Part shown: positions 1 to 9,372 of the stretch, piece by piece
Numbering within the stretch: position 1 is the stretch's first letter
Layout: every line of letters begins with the position of its first letter
Source of the DNA: Natronospirales bacterium
Lineage (GTDB): Bacteria; Pseudomonadota; Gammaproteobacteria; Natronospirales; JAIVGZ01
Reading direction: 5' to 3'
Assembly: GCA_020201335.1 (NCBI GenBank)
Contig: JAIVGZ010000034.1
Location: 1-47,764, forward strand
DNA: 47,764 bases
Position numbers and translations under genes: made by a program
Notes under the pieces: generated by a model
Databases searched by the model: none
What the model was told of the DNA's origin: nothing
What the model saw: the letters and a program-made list of their open reading frames with translations, nothing else

Positions 1-1570
1 ACGGGTATACGCCCCACGCGCCGACGAATCCGGTTGCATCCGACACCGTGAAGGTGTCGAAACGCCCGGTCTCCACGGGCGCAGCCGGGTCGGTGATGTC
101 GAGCACGGTGAGTCCGCGCGAGTAGTTGCTGATGTAGTAGCGGTTGCCGCGCGGATAGCCATTGTGGTCGATCGCGCCGGTCGGCCCGGTCCAAGACCCC
201 GCGGCAATCGGCGCAGCGAGGTTGGCGACATCGAATACATACACGGTCGTATTGAGCCCCGCGTCCCGCTCGTCGAGCTCGTCGTGCACGAAGAGGTATC
301 GGCCGCTTTCGGACCAGGAACCCGAATGTACATAGGTCGCGGTCGCAAACGAACGCACCGACAGCAACGCCGGCGCCGCGGGCGTTGTGACATCCCACAG
401 CGTAAATGTGTCCTCGTTGAAATCAGCGAGCACTTCGCACGCGCCGGCGGCGGGCGCCGCGCATCCGGCGACCTGCGCCGGATCGGTGAGCAACGCGGCA
501 GTGGCGTCGTGCATATAGCCGCTGCCGCCGGCAATCAGCGCTGGCACCACCGGGTTCGACAAACTGAATGCACGGAAGGCGCCACCGTCGCGGTTCGAGC
601 CGGCGAGGTACAGCACCGGCGCACGCCCCGGCAGCGGGATTGCCAGCGCCGGGTCCACGCCGGCGATATTGAGGTTATGGGCCGACAGGTCGTCGGTTGC
701 GCGCGCAGCGAGCGCAATCCGGTTGGGCAGCCCAGTCAGGTCGATGACCGTCAGCCGGTCGTGTACCGCGTCGGCGGTCACATACGCGTACGCCTGCCAG
801 CGGTCCGCGTCGGGGTTGTGGCGCTGCACAACCTTCACATCGCGCCAGCCGGTCCCCTCGCCGGCAATGGTGCCGACTTCGACCGGCGCTGACGGGTCGC
901 TGATATCGACGACCGCGACGCCGTTCTCCAGCCCGACGAGCGCGTACTCGCGGTCGGTGTTGAGATCGACGAAGCCCCAGACGTCGTTTGCACGCGCCGG
1001 CGCACTGCTGAAGTCGCCGAGCGCGATGTGCGACAGCAGGTCGACGCGGTCGCACGGAAATCCGCCCGCATCGCCCGCGACGCACGCGGCCGATGACGCG
1101 CTCGCCTGCATTGGCGCAATTGCCTTCGCGAGCAGCAGCGGGTCGGCGCCGAGGCCGGTTCCGTCCCATTTGGTATCGACGATGACGTGGAAGCCGCGCG
1201 CCTCAAGTGCGTCGCGCAGCGCGTGCGGAACGCCGATCAGGAGCGTCGGATAACGCGTGGGCGCCCGTTCGGAGAAGTCGGGGCTGTACCCACCGGTGAT
1301 GTCCGCGCTCGCGTCCGAGAGAAAGAAGAGGTCCGCCTGCGTATCTACCGGGTAACTGCCGGCCGCGACGCGCACGACGCCGCCCTTGCCGGCCTGCCCC
1401 GCTGCATAGCCGACAGTCCGGCACGCGGTGGCTGGCGTCTCGCAGCCAAAACTGTCGGTACCGTTCGCCGCGACAAAGCGCACATCGTCGTCGCCGTGGG
1501 CCCAGGCGGCGAGTGGCGCCACCGCGGCCAGCGCGATGAGGACCCTAAGGTGCGAGCTTGTAGACCACAT
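1..1570 (-). CDS. Choice-of-anchor B family protein (LVIVD repeats), 3' end beyond window
   Basis: Reading leftward from an ATG at 1570, the frame stays open to the window edge (523 codons visible, C-terminus missing). It begins with a signal peptide (hydrophobic core LRVLIALAAVAPLAAWA, then HGDDD). A Cys-containing N-terminal domain (about residues 25-130) is followed by the family's VDLLSHIAL / DVWGFVDLNTDREYALVG block and LVIVD-type beta-propeller repeats such as VAVVDISDPSAPVEVG and LTVLDITDPAAPVETG. Family members are secreted or surface proteins of unknown substrate. The start overlaps the 3' end of the upstream GNAT gene by 26 bp, so the two are probably co-transcribed. Family assignment is strong; function is unknown. 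Confidence 0.9.
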   Translation of the reverse strand, partial: MWSTSSHLRVLIALAAVAPLAAWAHGDDDVRFVAANGTDSFGCETPATACRTVGYAAGQAGKGGVVRVAAGSYPVDTQADLFFLSDASADITGGYSPDFSERAPTRYPTLLIGVPHALRDALEARGFHVIVDTKWDGTGLGADPLLLAKAIAPMQASASSAACVAGDAGGFPCDRVDLLSHIALGDFSSAPARANDVWGFVDLNTDREYALVGLENGVAVVDISDPSAPVEVGTIAGEGTGWRDVKVVQRHNPDADRWQAYAYVTADAVHDRLTVIDLTGLPNRIALAARATDDLSAHNLNIAGVDPALAIPLPGRAPVLYLAGSNRDGGAFRAFSLSNPVVPALIAGGSGYMHDATAALLTDPAQVAGCAAPAAGACEVLADFNEDTFTLWDVTTPAAPALLSVRSFATATYVHSGSWSESGRYLFVHDELDERDAGLNTTVYVFDVANLAAPIAAGSWTGPTGAIDHNGYPRGNRYYISNYSRGLTVLDITDPAAPVETGRFDTFTVSDATGFVGAWGVYP

Positions 1571-1988
1571 ATCCATCATCAATCCGGTATCCGTTGCGTT
1601 CATACAGTCGCCGTGCCGGGTTGTCGACCGCGGTCTCGAGCATCAGTTCGCAGGCCCCGGTCTCAAGCGCATGCTCGCGCGCCCGGGCGAGCAGTACGCT
1701 GCCGACGCCACGCCCACGCATGCCGTCGTCGACGAACAAGTCGTTCAGCAGCCACAGGCGCGCAACGCGCGTCGATGAGAACAGCGGGTACAACTGCGTA
1801 AACCCAGCTGGCACGCCGTCGGTGCGGGCGAGGAAGACCACGGACTCGCCGGATTCGATGCGCTCCCGGAGAAACGCGCGCGCAGAGTACGCGTCCGGGG
1901 TCTTCCCGTAGAACCGCCGGTACGCGTCAAACAACGGAACCAGGTCATCGAGGTCGGCCAATGTGGCCCGGGACACATCCAGCAGCAT
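1545..1988 (-). CDS. GNAT family N-acetyltransferase
   Basis: A 147-residue single-domain GNAT enzyme. The acetyl-CoA pyrophosphate loop is visible as RGRGVGSVLLARA (about residues 90-103), preceded by the beta-4 strand LNDLFVDDGMRG and followed by LMLETAVDNPARRLYERNGY, the usual motif B region. Length is normal for the family. The start at 1988 is supported by a GGAGG ribosome site about 6 nt upstream, in contrast to the SD-less starts common elsewhere in this window. It is first in a two-gene leftward unit with the choice-of-anchor B gene and divergent from the GumN-like gene. The substrate cannot be inferred. Confidence 0.9.
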   Translation of the reverse strand: MLLDVSRATLADLDDLVPLFDAYRRFYGKTPDAYSARAFLRERIESGESVVFLARTDGVPAGFTQLYPLFSSTRVARLWLLNDLFVDDGMRGRGVGSVLLARAREHALETGACELMLETAVDNPARRLYERNGYRIDDGYVVYKLAP

Positions 1989-2007
1989 CGGCGCCTCCGA
2001 TATCGGT

Positions 2008-2013
2008 TAAATT
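2008..2013 (+). promoter_or_regulatory. Candidate -10 element of the GumN-like gene
   Basis: TAAATT ends 7 nt before the GTG at 2021, so transcription would begin at or next to the start codon. No clear -35 and no Shine-Dalgarno are visible. This is one of sixteen starts with this spacing. Confidence 0.45.
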
Positions 2014-2020
2014 GGTCGCT

Positions 2021-2668
2021 GTGACAGTACGACTGATGATAGCGGTAGTGCTGGTTTTCTGCGCGGGCACGCTGCAGGCGGCCGGCCTGGGCTGGCGGGT
2101 GGCCGACGCCGATGGCGGAACCGCGTACCTCGTCGGCACTATTCACGCAGCGCGCGAAACCCTGTACCCGCTCCCAGACCCCTTACTCGACGCGTTCGCG
2201 CACTCCGAAATACTCGTGGTCGAGGTGGATGTCGGTGCGATAGACCCACGCGCCGCCCAACGCATCTCCGCCGAACACGGGGTGTTCCCCCGTGACGGCT
2301 CGCTGCGCGCACTGCTGACTGACGATGCGTGGACGCGTGCGGCCGCGTGGAGCGAGCGCCTCGGTGTGCCCCGACGCAACCTAAACCGAATGCGGCCGTG
2401 GCTGGCTGCGGTCACGCTGGTATCACTCGAGATTCGCCAGCTCGGCCTCGATCCGGAATTCGGCGTCGAGCGCTATTTCGCGTCGCGGGCACGCGCGCGC
2501 AGCATGCGCATCGTCGAGCTCGAGTCGCTGACCGAGCAACTGACAACGCTGGCAGCACTCCCCCCTGCCACGCAGGTGGCGTTCCTCGAAGGCTCGATCC
2601 CGACGGGCGATGGCTTTCGCTTGGTGAACCTGCTTGAAAAGCGTGGGTACCGAGTTGAACGCCTGTAA
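2021..2668 (+). CDS. TraB/GumN family protein, shortened by apparent internal deletion
   Basis: The start chosen is GTG 2021, which gives a signal peptide (MTVRLMIAVVLVFCAGTLQAA); an ATG also exists at 2036. The N-terminal GumN motif YLVGTIH is present, followed by the usual LEIRQLGLDPEFGVERYF and IVELESLTEQL. After QVAFLEG the sequence jumps to TGDGFRLVNLLEKRGYRVERL, which resembles the family's final strand. The intervening block of about 75 residues, including the conserved GAxH(L) segment, is missing. The product is 215 residues against a usual length near 290. The reading frame is intact but activity is doubtful. The family contains putative metal-dependent peptidase or folding factors; no substrate can be assigned here. 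Confidence 0.8.
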   Translation: MTVRLMIAVVLVFCAGTLQAAGLGWRVADADGGTAYLVGTIHAARETLYPLPDPLLDAFAHSEILVVEVDVGAIDPRAAQRISAEHGVFPRDGSLRALLTDDAWTRAAAWSERLGVPRRNLNRMRPWLAAVTLVSLEIRQLGLDPEFGVERYFASRARARSMRIVELESLTEQLTTLAALPPATQVAFLEGSIPTGDGFRLVNLLEKRGYRVERL

Positions 2669-2675
2669 CGCCCGT

Positions 2676-2840
2676 TCAGATCTCGATCATTTCGAAATCT
2701 TCCTTGCCGGCATCACAGTCGGGGCAACGCCAGTTCAGCGGGATGTCATCCCAGCTCGTGCCGGGCGGGATACCGGTTTCGGGATGGCCTTCGGCTACTT
2801 TGTAGATGAACCCGCAAATCACGCACATGTAAGCTTTCAT
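2676..2840 (-). CDS. Rubredoxin
   Basis: A 54-residue one-iron electron-transfer protein. Both Cys knuckles are present: C6-V-I-C9-G and C39-P-D-C42, with the conserved aromatic core (Y4, F11, W30, W37). The open frame extends far upstream over thiD, but the ATG at 2840 gives exactly a canonical rubredoxin and lies 6 nt downstream of a TACAAT hexamer. The gene is divergent from thiD, a neighbourhood common in gammaproteobacteria. It lies 7 bp from the convergent GumN-like gene. The electron-transfer partner is not apparent. Confidence 0.95.
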   Translation of the reverse strand: MKAYMCVICGFIYKVAEGHPETGIPPGTSWDDIPLNWRCPDCDAGKEDFEMIEI

Positions 2841-2846
2841 CCGGCA

Positions 2847-2852
2847 ATTGTA
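2847..2852 (-). promoter_or_regulatory. Candidate -10 element of rubredoxin
   Basis: TACAAT on the minus strand ends 6 nt upstream of the rubredoxin ATG. No SD lies between them, which predicts a leaderless message. Confidence 0.5.
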
Positions 2853-2868
2853 CGACAGGGGTTTAACG

Positions 2869-3669
2869 ATGCGTAATGGATCTCCGCCGCCGGTGGTGCT
2901 CGCGATCTCCGGCAACGACCCATCGGGCGGTGCCGGGATCCAGGCCGACATCGAGGCAATCGTGTCGATGGGCTGCCATGCGGCACCCGTGATTACCGCG
3001 TTGACGGTGCAGGACACGCGCAACGCAACGCGCGTTGTGCCGACAGACCCGGCGCTCGTCGTTGAACAGGCAGAGGCCGTGCTCGCCGATATGCAGGTCG
3101 CCGCAATCAAACTTGGACTGCTACCGAACGCAGCGGTTGCCGGCGCCGTCGCAGAGCTGCTCTCACGGTATCCTGGCATTCCGGTGGTGCTCGACCCGGT
3201 GCTGATTGCCGGCGGTGGCGCGCAACTCGCGGAGGACGAAGTGGTGCAGGTCATGCGTACACGGCTGGTACCACTCGCCCTCGTCGTCACCCCGAACAGC
3301 GACGAGGCCCGCAGCCTCGCTCCCGACGCCGGGTCGCTTGACGAATGCGCGCTGGCACTGGTCGCGCTCGGTGCGCGCTTCGTGCTGCTGAAGGGTGCAC
3401 ACGAGGATACGCCCGTGGTGTTCAACCGGCTCTTCGACCGTAATGGGCTGGTCGAGCGGTTCGAATGGGCCCGGCTGCCGGGGAGTTTCCACGGTTCCGG
3501 GTGCACGCTTGCTTCCGCGCTTGCCGGCTTGATCGCGCGCGGCACCGAGCCGGCGAGCGCGACACACCAGGCGCAGCAATTCGTCCACGATGCATTGGTC
3601 CACGGCTACCGGGTCGGCCGCGGGCAACCAGTTCCGAACCGGATGTTCTGGGCCGGCCAGCGCGAATGA
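2869..3669 (+). CDS. thiD: Hydroxymethylpyrimidine kinase / HMP-phosphate kinase
   Basis: A ribokinase-fold enzyme that phosphorylates HMP and then HMP-P to HMP-PP for thiamine synthesis. The N-terminal substrate motif [14 protein letters not shown] (about residues 12-25), the central [12 protein letters not shown] and the C-terminal anion hole/catalytic [14 protein letters not shown] are all present. At 266 residues it has normal length. ATG 2869 is preferred over the upstream ATG at 2848 because AGGGG lies about 8 nt upstream. The stop overlaps the thiE start as ATGA, so the two are translationally coupled. No TPP riboswitch fits in the 28-bp gap to rubredoxin. Confidence 0.96.
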   Translation: MRNGSPPPVVLAISGNDPSGGAGIQADIEAIVSMGCHAAPVITALTVQDTRNATRVVPTDPALVVEQAEAVLADMQVAAIKLGLLPNAAVAGAVAELLSRYPGIPVVLDPVLIAGGGAQLAEDEVVQVMRTRLVPLALVVTPNSDEARSLAPDAGSLDECALALVALGARFVLLKGAHEDTPVVFNRLFDRNGLVERFEWARLPGSFHGSGCTLASALAGLIARGTEPASATHQAQQFVHDALVHGYRVGRGQPVPNRMFWAGQRE

Positions 3670-4310
3670 ACGCCGCGCGGCTGCGCGGCCTCTACGCGGT
3701 CACACCCGATACGGCGGCGGACCTGTGCGCGCCGGTCAGCGCAGCGTTGCGCGGTGGCGCACGGCTGGTGCAGTTCCGAAACAAGTCCGGCCCCTCGGAC
3801 CAGCGCATCGACCAAGCCCGTCAGTTAAAGGCGCTGTGTGCGGCGGCAGGTGCGCTGTTCATCGTCAACGACGACATCGAACTCGCGCATGCAATAGGTG
3901 CGGATGGCGTCCACCTCGGCAAGGACGACGTCGGAATCAGTGCGGCGCGTACGCTTCTGGGCGCCGGCGCGATCGTCGGAGCTTCGTGTTACGACTCGCT
4001 TGAGCTGGCCGCAGCGGCTGCCGCTGCCGGCGCTAACTACCTCGCATTCGGCAGCTTCTTTCCATCGCGTACCAAACCCGGCGCCGTACGCGCCGACCCT
4101 ACCCTGTTGCAGACGGCGCACGAACGATTCGATGTTCCGCTATGCGCGATTGGAGGCATCACCACGATGAACGGCGGTGCGCTGGTTGCGGCCGGTGCCG
4201 ACATGCTCGCCATAGTGGACGGCCTGTTCGGCGCGCCCAATGTGGAGGGCGCCGCCGCCGCTTACGCAGCGCTGTGGGCGGACGACCGGAACGGCTGCAC
4301 CCGGCCGTAG
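3666..4310 (+). CDS. thiE: Thiamine-phosphate synthase
   Basis: Condenses HMP-PP with thiazole phosphate to form thiamine monophosphate. A 214-residue TIM barrel with the diphosphate/Mg-binding signature FIVNDDIELA, GVHLGKDD and the phosphate loop FGSFFPSRTK, then CAIGGIT. The start ATG 3666 overlaps the thiD stop by 4 nt. The 3' end overlaps the convergent DUF418 gene by 49 bp. Confidence 0.95.
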   Translation: MNAARLRGLYAVTPDTAADLCAPVSAALRGGARLVQFRNKSGPSDQRIDQARQLKALCAAAGALFIVNDDIELAHAIGADGVHLGKDDVGISAARTLLGAGAIVGASCYDSLELAAAAAAAGANYLAFGSFFPSRTKPGAVRADPTLLQTAHERFDVPLCAIGGITTMNGGALVAAGADMLAIVDGLFGAPNVEGAAAAYAALWADDRNGCTRP

Positions 4311-5509
4311 GTCAGCGTCCGCCATAGCCACTCCATCGGGCCGATACGATACCGCTCCAGCCACCAGCCGCTGAACCAGACCTGGAACGCATACAGCGCG
4401 AGCGCCATCAGCGTAGTCGCCGCCCGCCCGAACTCGCCGTACAAGCCTGCGCCGTAGCCGTAGAACAGCAGCGTGAACACCACGGAATGCATCAAGTAAT
4501 TGGTCAGCGCCATGCGGCCGACCGGCGCGAGCCGCATCAGCCACATTCGCCCACCGCGCAGGAGTGCCACCAGCGTGCCGATGTACGCGAGGCAAAGGCC
4601 CATGTTGGCAATCGCCGCGCTCGTCATCAGCGCCGCGCCCTTGACCGTCGGGAACATCATTTCGATATCGGCGCCGTGGATGCCCCACACCAGTGCGGCC
4701 GGGAGTCCGATTCCGTATCCGAACAGCATCATCCTGCGAAACAGTGGCCAATTCGCATCCAGGGATGAGAAAACACCCGCACGCCCGAACGCGGCACCAA
4801 TCAGGAACATGCCGAGCACCGTCGGCACGAAGAACAGCATGTTGCGGTAGAAGAAACCGAGCTCGTGTGCGCGCCAGGCGACCGCCTCCCAGTAAGTGCC
4901 CGCCGCATACACGAGGTGGCCGTTCGCGATGTCCGCGACCACGCGCTCGCGGTTGGCGGCAAAGTCGCCCAGCATCTCGTCGGCACGACCAGCCTGGATC
5001 GCCGCCTCAATGCTGAACGCGCCGACCCACATCAGCAGCGTCGGTACGACAAAGAAGAACACGCCCCACTTCCATAGGCGCCGCGCCGGCGTGCGCGCGA
5101 AGAACAACAACAGGAAGCCGACGAGCGCGTAATTGAGCAGGATATCGCCCGACCAGACGAGAAATGCGTGTGCGGCCCCAATCGCAAGCAGCACGAGCAG
5201 GCGCCGCGCAAACAGCAACCGCGCCGACGCGCCCTTCTGCAGCGCACGGTCGAGGAACACGACAAAACCCAGGCCGAACAGCAGCGAGAACATCGTGTAG
5301 AACTTGCCCTGCACGAAGGCGTACGAGAACCAGGCAACCGCGTGGTCAATCCCGGCCTGCGTGCTGTCGAAGCCGAACACGATCGCCTGCATCGGCCGCT
5401 GGAAATACTCGATGTTCATCAGCAGGATGCCGAGCAGCGCGAAGCCGCGAATGATGTCGAGCGCGTGGATGCGCTCCCCAGGTGAGAGCGGCGCGTGGTC
5501 GGTGGTCAT
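4262..5509 (-). CDS. DUF418 family integral membrane protein
   Basis: A 415-residue polytopic membrane protein. The N-terminal signature [20 protein letters not shown] and the C-terminal block ([15 protein letters not shown] followed by [19 protein letters not shown]) are diagnostic of the DUF418/YeiB-like family. Around ten hydrophobic helices are visible. The start at 5509 has an AGGGG site nearby; the frame is open further upstream but that part lacks family character. The function of the family is not established; acyltransferase or transport roles have been suggested from fold similarity. It sits on the opposite strand between thiE and hemL, genes that are often adjacent in gammaproteobacteria. 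Confidence 0.88.
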   Translation of the reverse strand: MTTDHAPLSPGERIHALDIIRGFALLGILLMNIEYFQRPMQAIVFGFDSTQAGIDHAVAWFSYAFVQGKFYTMFSLLFGLGFVVFLDRALQKGASARLLFARRLLVLLAIGAAHAFLVWSGDILLNYALVGFLLLFFARTPARRLWKWGVFFFVVPTLLMWVGAFSIEAAIQAGRADEMLGDFAANRERVVADIANGHLVYAAGTYWEAVAWRAHELGFFYRNMLFFVPTVLGMFLIGAAFGRAGVFSSLDANWPLFRRMMLFGYGIGLPAALVWGIHGADIEMMFPTVKGAALMTSAAIANMGLCLAYIGTLVALLRGGRMWLMRLAPVGRMALTNYLMHSVVFTLLFYGYGAGLYGEFGRAATTLMALALYAFQVWFSGWWLERYRIGPMEWLWRTLTYGRVQPFRSSAHSAA

Positions 5510-5586
5510 GGCAGGCCCCTGATTCTTGTCGTTCTGCGAAATGTATGTCCATGAACGGCGCGCTGCAAGCTGGGCGCGAACGCACC

Positions 5587-5592
5587 TATAAT
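5587..5592 (+). promoter_or_regulatory. Candidate -10 element of hemL (TATAAT)
   Basis: A perfect TATAAT ends 6 nt before the hemL ATG at 5599, leaving no room for a 5' leader or SD. The -35 region (near 5563-5569) is weak. Confidence 0.6.
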
Positions 5593-5598
5593 CCGCGC

Positions 5599-6879
5599 AT
5601 GACTGCGGAACTCCTCGCCGAGGCACGGCGCTACATTCCTGGAGGCGTGAACTCGCCGGTCCGGGCATTCAACGGCGTCGGCGGCGACCCGGTATTCATC
5701 CGCCGTGCGCAGGGCGCATGGATTGAGGACGAGGCCGGCAAGCGGTACCTCGACTACGTCGGCTCATGGGGCCCAATGATTTGCGGGCATGCGCACCCGG
5801 CCGTAATCGCCGCAGTGACCAAGACAGCAGCGGACGGACTGAGTTTCGGCGCCCCAAGCGTGCTCGAAACGACGCTCGCGCGCCGCGTATGTGAACTCGT
5901 ACCGTCTATCGAACTCGTGCGTTTCGTCAGCTCCGGTACCGAGGCGACGATGAGCGCAATCCGCTTGGCACGCGGTTTCACGGGCCGCGACCTGATCGTG
6001 AAGTTCGAGGGTTGCTACCACGGCCACTCGGACTCTCTGCTGGTGAAATCCGGTTCGGGCGCGCTGACGCTCGGCGTGCCGACCTCCGCCGGCGTACCGG
6101 CGGATTTTGCGCGGCACACCATCACGCTCCGCTACAACGACGCGGCTTCGGTGCGGGAGTGTTTCGCAGAGCATGGTGCCGGTATCGCTGGCGTTATCGT
6201 CGAGCCGGTTGCTGGAAACATGAACTGTATACCGCCAGTCGAGGGGTTCCTCGAGACCCTGCGCGAGCAGTGTGACGCGCACGGCGCGTTATTGATATTC
6301 GACGAGGTGATGACCGGCTTCCGCGTCGCGCTTGGCGGCGCGCAGGCGCGCTACGGCGTAACACCGGACCTGACCACGCTAGGCAAGGTGGTGGGTGGCG
6401 GGATGCCCGTCGGCGCCTTTGGCGGTCGCAGCGACATCATGTCGTGCATCGCGCCGCTCGGCCCCGTGTACCAGGCGGGCACGCTATCCGGAAACCCGGT
6501 CGCGATGGCCGCCGGCATCGCGACGCTCGACCTCGTCTCCGCACCCGGTTTCCATGCGCGCCTCGAGGCCACGACGACACGCCTGTGCGACGGGATTAAG
6601 AAAGCCGCGCGCGACGCTGGCGTGCCGCTATCATGCAGCTCGGTTGGCGGAATGTTCGGGGTGTTCTTCTCGGAGGAGCGGGAAGTGCGCTACTACGAGC
6701 AAGTAGTCGCATGCGACATTGACGCGTTCAAGCGCTTCTTCCACCTGATGCTCGAGCGCGGCGTGTATCTGGCGCCATCGGCGTACGAAGCGGGTTTCGT
6801 CTCAAGCGCGCACACCGACGAAGACATAGACAAGACAATCGCCGCGGCCGGCGAGTCCTTCGCCGCACTCAGGCGCTGA
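5599..6879 (+). CDS. hemL: Glutamate-1-semialdehyde 2,1-aminomutase
   Basis: A PLP enzyme that converts glutamate-1-semialdehyde to 5-aminolevulinate in the C5 heme pathway. At 426 residues it has canonical length. Visible features are the N-terminal [13 protein letters not shown], the [18 protein letters not shown]-phosphate site, [12 protein letters not shown], and the Schiff-base lysine K263 in [20 protein letters not shown] 5599 matches the family start; the open frame upstream is not conserved-looking. The 3' end overlaps the convergent LON-domain gene by 11 bp. Confidence 0.97.
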   Translation: MTAELLAEARRYIPGGVNSPVRAFNGVGGDPVFIRRAQGAWIEDEAGKRYLDYVGSWGPMICGHAHPAVIAAVTKTAADGLSFGAPSVLETTLARRVCELVPSIELVRFVSSGTEATMSAIRLARGFTGRDLIVKFEGCYHGHSDSLLVKSGSGALTLGVPTSAGVPADFARHTITLRYNDAASVRECFAEHGAGIAGVIVEPVAGNMNCIPPVEGFLETLREQCDAHGALLIFDEVMTGFRVALGGAQARYGVTPDLTTLGKVVGGGMPVGAFGGRSDIMSCIAPLGPVYQAGTLSGNPVAMAAGIATLDLVSAPGFHARLEATTTRLCDGIKKAARDAGVPLSCSSVGGMFGVFFSEEREVRYYEQVVACDIDAFKRFFHLMLERGVYLAPSAYEAGFVSSAHTDEDIDKTIAAAGESFAALRR

Positions 6880-7534
6880 CAGCCTCCGGGATGATGCTGT
6901 GCAATGAGTCAAGCCGCGCCAGCGCGTTTGACTCCTCAAGCAGCGTCTGGCGCTGCGTGAGGCTCAAAGGCAACAGCTCGCACAGGCGGTCCGCAAGCCA
7001 GTGCGCGTCGTCCGGCCGCATCGCCCGACCGCTGTAGCTCTTCAGCTCCGAGAGGTACCCGCTCACCAATTCCGCGAGCCGGTGGTGGCGCATCGGGACG
7101 GGCGTCGGCTCTCGGGCATCCGAAATCTCAACTTCACCGACATACAAGCCGTTCGACTCCACCGCGCTATCACGGATTGTCGCGATGTGTTCACCGACAG
7201 CCTGCACATGCAGGATGCCATTGGCACCCTGGTCCCAGTCGACGATGCGCGCGGTGGTGCCCAGCGTGTGGAATTCCGCTTCACCTGACTCCACGCCGCG
7301 TGTGATCAATGCGGCGACGAAGCAGGTTTCCTCACGCAGACAGCGGCTGACGAGATCAAGGTAGCGTGGCTCGAAAATCCTGAGCGGCAGCACGCCGTCC
7401 GGGAAAAGCACCATGTTTAGCGGAAAGATCGGCAGCACGGTCGCGCCAATACTACGACGCGACGGATGCGCTGCCCGCTCGGGCTGCGCGTAGTCACGCG
7501 GGCTGGGCTGGAAGGCGGTCGCGAGTCTGCTCAT
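6869..7534 (-). CDS. LON substrate-binding domain protein
   Basis: A 221-residue stand-alone LON-N domain without AAA+ or protease parts. The domain starts with [26 protein letters not shown] and is followed by the typical beta-rich segment ([15 protein letters not shown]) and a helical C-terminus ending [12 protein letters not shown]. Such proteins are widespread in Proteobacteria and of unsettled function, possibly in substrate recognition. The first 30 or so residues are low-complexity and less certain. It lies downstream of mpl-ubiX on the same strand but appears to have its own -10 element 6 nt from its ATG. Confidence 0.88.
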   Translation of the reverse strand: MSRLATAFQPSPRDYAQPERAAHPSRRSIGATVLPIFPLNMVLFPDGVLPLRIFEPRYLDLVSRCLREETCFVAALITRGVESGEAEFHTLGTTARIVDWDQGANGILHVQAVGEHIATIRDSAVESNGLYVGEVEISDAREPTPVPMRHHRLAELVSGYLSELKSYSGRAMRPDDAHWLADRLCELLPLSLTQRQTLLEESNALARLDSLHSIIPEAVSA

Positions 7535-7540
7535 GGGGAC

Positions 7541-7546
7541 ATGCTA
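7541..7546 (-). promoter_or_regulatory. Candidate -10 element of the LON-domain gene
   Basis: TAGCAT (minus strand) ends 6 nt upstream of the ATG at 7534, with no SD in between. Confidence 0.4.
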
Positions 7547-7589
7547 AATGCGGAAAAAGAGAAAATATATCAGGCAATGTCCGTAGCGA

Positions 7590-8189
7590 TTACCCTGAGG
7601 CGCCCCACCGTTTCGTCAACGCATGTTCGACGCGGAGGTGGTCCAGCACCCGTGCGACAACGAAGTCGACGAGGTCGTCAACGCTGGCGGGGTGGTGATA
7701 GAACGCCGGGTTCGCAGGCATGATCGTGACGCCGATACGCGCGAGCTTCAACATGTGCTCGAGATGGATAGGCGAAAACGGCATCTCGCGGACCACGAGC
7801 ACCAGCGGGCGTCGCTCCTTGATCACCACATCCGCGGCCCGCTCAATCAGGCTTCGGCCTGCGCCGGTCGCGACCGCAGCCAGGGTTGCGGTGGTGCACG
7901 GGCACACCACCATCGCCTCAGGCGGATTCGAGCCGCTGGCCACCGGTGCGGTCCACTGCTCCTTGCCGTAAACGGTCAGCTGGCCAGCGGCCGCGCCGGT
8001 GTACTCCACCAGAGTGCCTTCGATCTGCGCGGCGGAGCCCGTCAGCCGCAGGTCCGTCTCCATGTTGACGACGAGCTGCGCGGGGCCAGATATCATCACG
8101 CCGACATCCCGGCCTGCGCCGACCAGGCATTGCAGCAGACGCAGCCCGTACTGTGCGCCGGACGCTCCGGTGAGCGCGACGGCAATCAT
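7590..8189 (-). CDS. ubiX: Flavin prenyltransferase UbiX
   Basis: Makes prenylated FMN, the cofactor of the UbiD decarboxylase in ubiquinone synthesis. The flavoprotein fold starts with VALTGASGAQYGLRLLQ (FMN phosphate loop) and carries MVVCPCTTATLAAVATG, ERAADVVIKERRPLVLVVRE and MPANPAFYHHPASVDDLVDF, all characteristic. The length of 199 residues is normal. Its start overlaps the mpl stop (ATGA-type), which couples it to mpl, as in Pseudomonas. Confidence 0.95.
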   Translation of the reverse strand: MIAVALTGASGAQYGLRLLQCLVGAGRDVGVMISGPAQLVVNMETDLRLTGSAAQIEGTLVEYTGAAAGQLTVYGKEQWTAPVASGSNPPEAMVVCPCTTATLAAVATGAGRSLIERAADVVIKERRPLVLVVREMPFSPIHLEHMLKLARIGVTIMPANPAFYHHPASVDDLVDFVVARVLDHLRVEHALTKRWGASG

Positions 8190-9364
8190 GCCGGGCGCTC
8201 CAGCGCGCTGAGGAGCTTGTCGTGCAGGCCACCGAATGCGCCGTTGCTCATCACCAGCACGTGGTCGCCGTCGCGGAGCTCACCCACAAGGCGTGCGACG
8301 ATTGCATCGGGGTCGGGGGCCGTGGACGCGCGTGTTCCGAGCGGGGCGAGCGCCGCGCCAGCGTCCCACGCAAAGGATGCGGGCGCGTGCAGCACAACCT
8401 TGTCGGCGATTTGCAATGCGCCGGCCAGAGCATCCGCATGGACGCCGGCGCGCATTGAACTCGACCGCGGGTCGACCACCGCGATAATGCGTGCGGCGCC
8501 GACCTTGCGCCGCAGGCCATCCAATGTCGTCGCAATCGCAGTGGGATGGTGTGCAAAGTCGTCCCACACCGACACCCCGCCGACGGTGCCACGCAGTTCC
8601 ATCCTGCGCCGGACGCCGCCGAACTCACACAATGCGGCAACCGCCTGTGCAGGTGGCACACCCGCATGGACCGCGGCGGCAACAGCCGCCAGCGCGTTAT
8701 CGACCATGTGCATACCCGCGTGCGCCCATCGGACCTCACCGATTGCGCGCCCATCCCGGTGGATGGTGAATGCGCTGCCATCTTCGTGAATGAGCGCTGC
8801 AGTCCATGTACCACCGCTCCCGAAGGTTTCAACCGGCGTCCAGCAGCCTTGCGCCAGCACGCGCGACAGGTTCGCGTCTGCATCATTGCTGATGATCAGT
8901 CCGTTACCCGATACCGTGCGCACCAGATGGTGGAACTGGCGCTCGATCGATGCGAGGTCCGGGAATATGTCCGCGTGATCGAACTCGAGGTTGTTCAGGA
9001 CCAGCGTGCGTGCGCGGTAATGCACGAACTTCGAACGCTTGTCGAAGAAAGCCGTATCGTATTCGTCTGCCTCCACCACGAAACACGACCCGCTGCCGAG
9101 GCGTGCCGAGAACTCAAAATCTCGTGGGACACCACCGATCAGGAAGCCCGGCGCGTCGCCGACGCATTCCAGCAACCACGCAATCATGGCTGTGGTCGTC
9201 GTCTTGCCGTGGGTGCCCGCGACAGCGATTACATGACGGCCGTGCAGCACGTGCTCTGCGAGCCATTGCGGGCCAGAGGTGTAACGCGTGTGGCCGGCCG
9301 CCCGCGCCAGTGCGGCGATTCCGCCCATGAAAGTGCCGCAAACGCCTAGTATGTGAAGATGCAT
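8186..9364 (-). CDS. mpl: UDP-MurNAc:tripeptide ligase Mpl, missing about 60 N-terminal-domain residues
   Basis: Recycles murein tripeptide by ligating it to UDP-MurNAc. The start MHLHILGVCGTFMGG (Rossmann loop), the ATP loop VAGTHGKTTTTAM, EADEYDTAFFDKRSKFVHY, LNNLEFDHADIF and WDDFAHHPTAI identify Mpl. The protein is 392 residues against about 457 in E. coli. After ALARAAGH it goes directly to TRYTSGPQWLAEHVL, so the block that normally carries VTGSD, the UDP-binding strands and the NAMSRGNP motif is absent. The frame is kept. Loss of most of domain 1 should impair UDP-MurNAc binding. It is divergent from rnd by only 20 bp. Confidence 0.88.
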   Translation of the reverse strand: MHLHILGVCGTFMGGIAALARAAGHTRYTSGPQWLAEHVLHGRHVIAVAGTHGKTTTTAMIAWLLECVGDAPGFLIGGVPRDFEFSARLGSGSCFVVEADEYDTAFFDKRSKFVHYRARTLVLNNLEFDHADIFPDLASIERQFHHLVRTVSGNGLIISNDADANLSRVLAQGCWTPVETFGSGGTWTAALIHEDGSAFTIHRDGRAIGEVRWAHAGMHMVDNALAAVAAAVHAGVPPAQAVAALCEFGGVRRRMELRGTVGGVSVWDDFAHHPTAIATTLDGLRRKVGAARIIAVVDPRSSSMRAGVHADALAGALQIADKVVLHAPASFAWDAGAALAPLGTRASTAPDPDAIVARLVGELRDGDHVLVMSNGAFGGLHDKLLSALERPA

Positions 9365-9372
9365 CGGATGGG

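Noticed and set aside
2841-3545. 290-residue leftward frame ending in rubredoxin
   Set aside because: Everything upstream of 2840 is antisense to thiD and Ser/Ala/Arg-rich; the canonical rubredoxin begins at 2840.
7623-8789. 388-codon plus-strand frame across ubiX and mpl
   Set aside because: Spans two real minus-strand genes and shows no recognisable domain.
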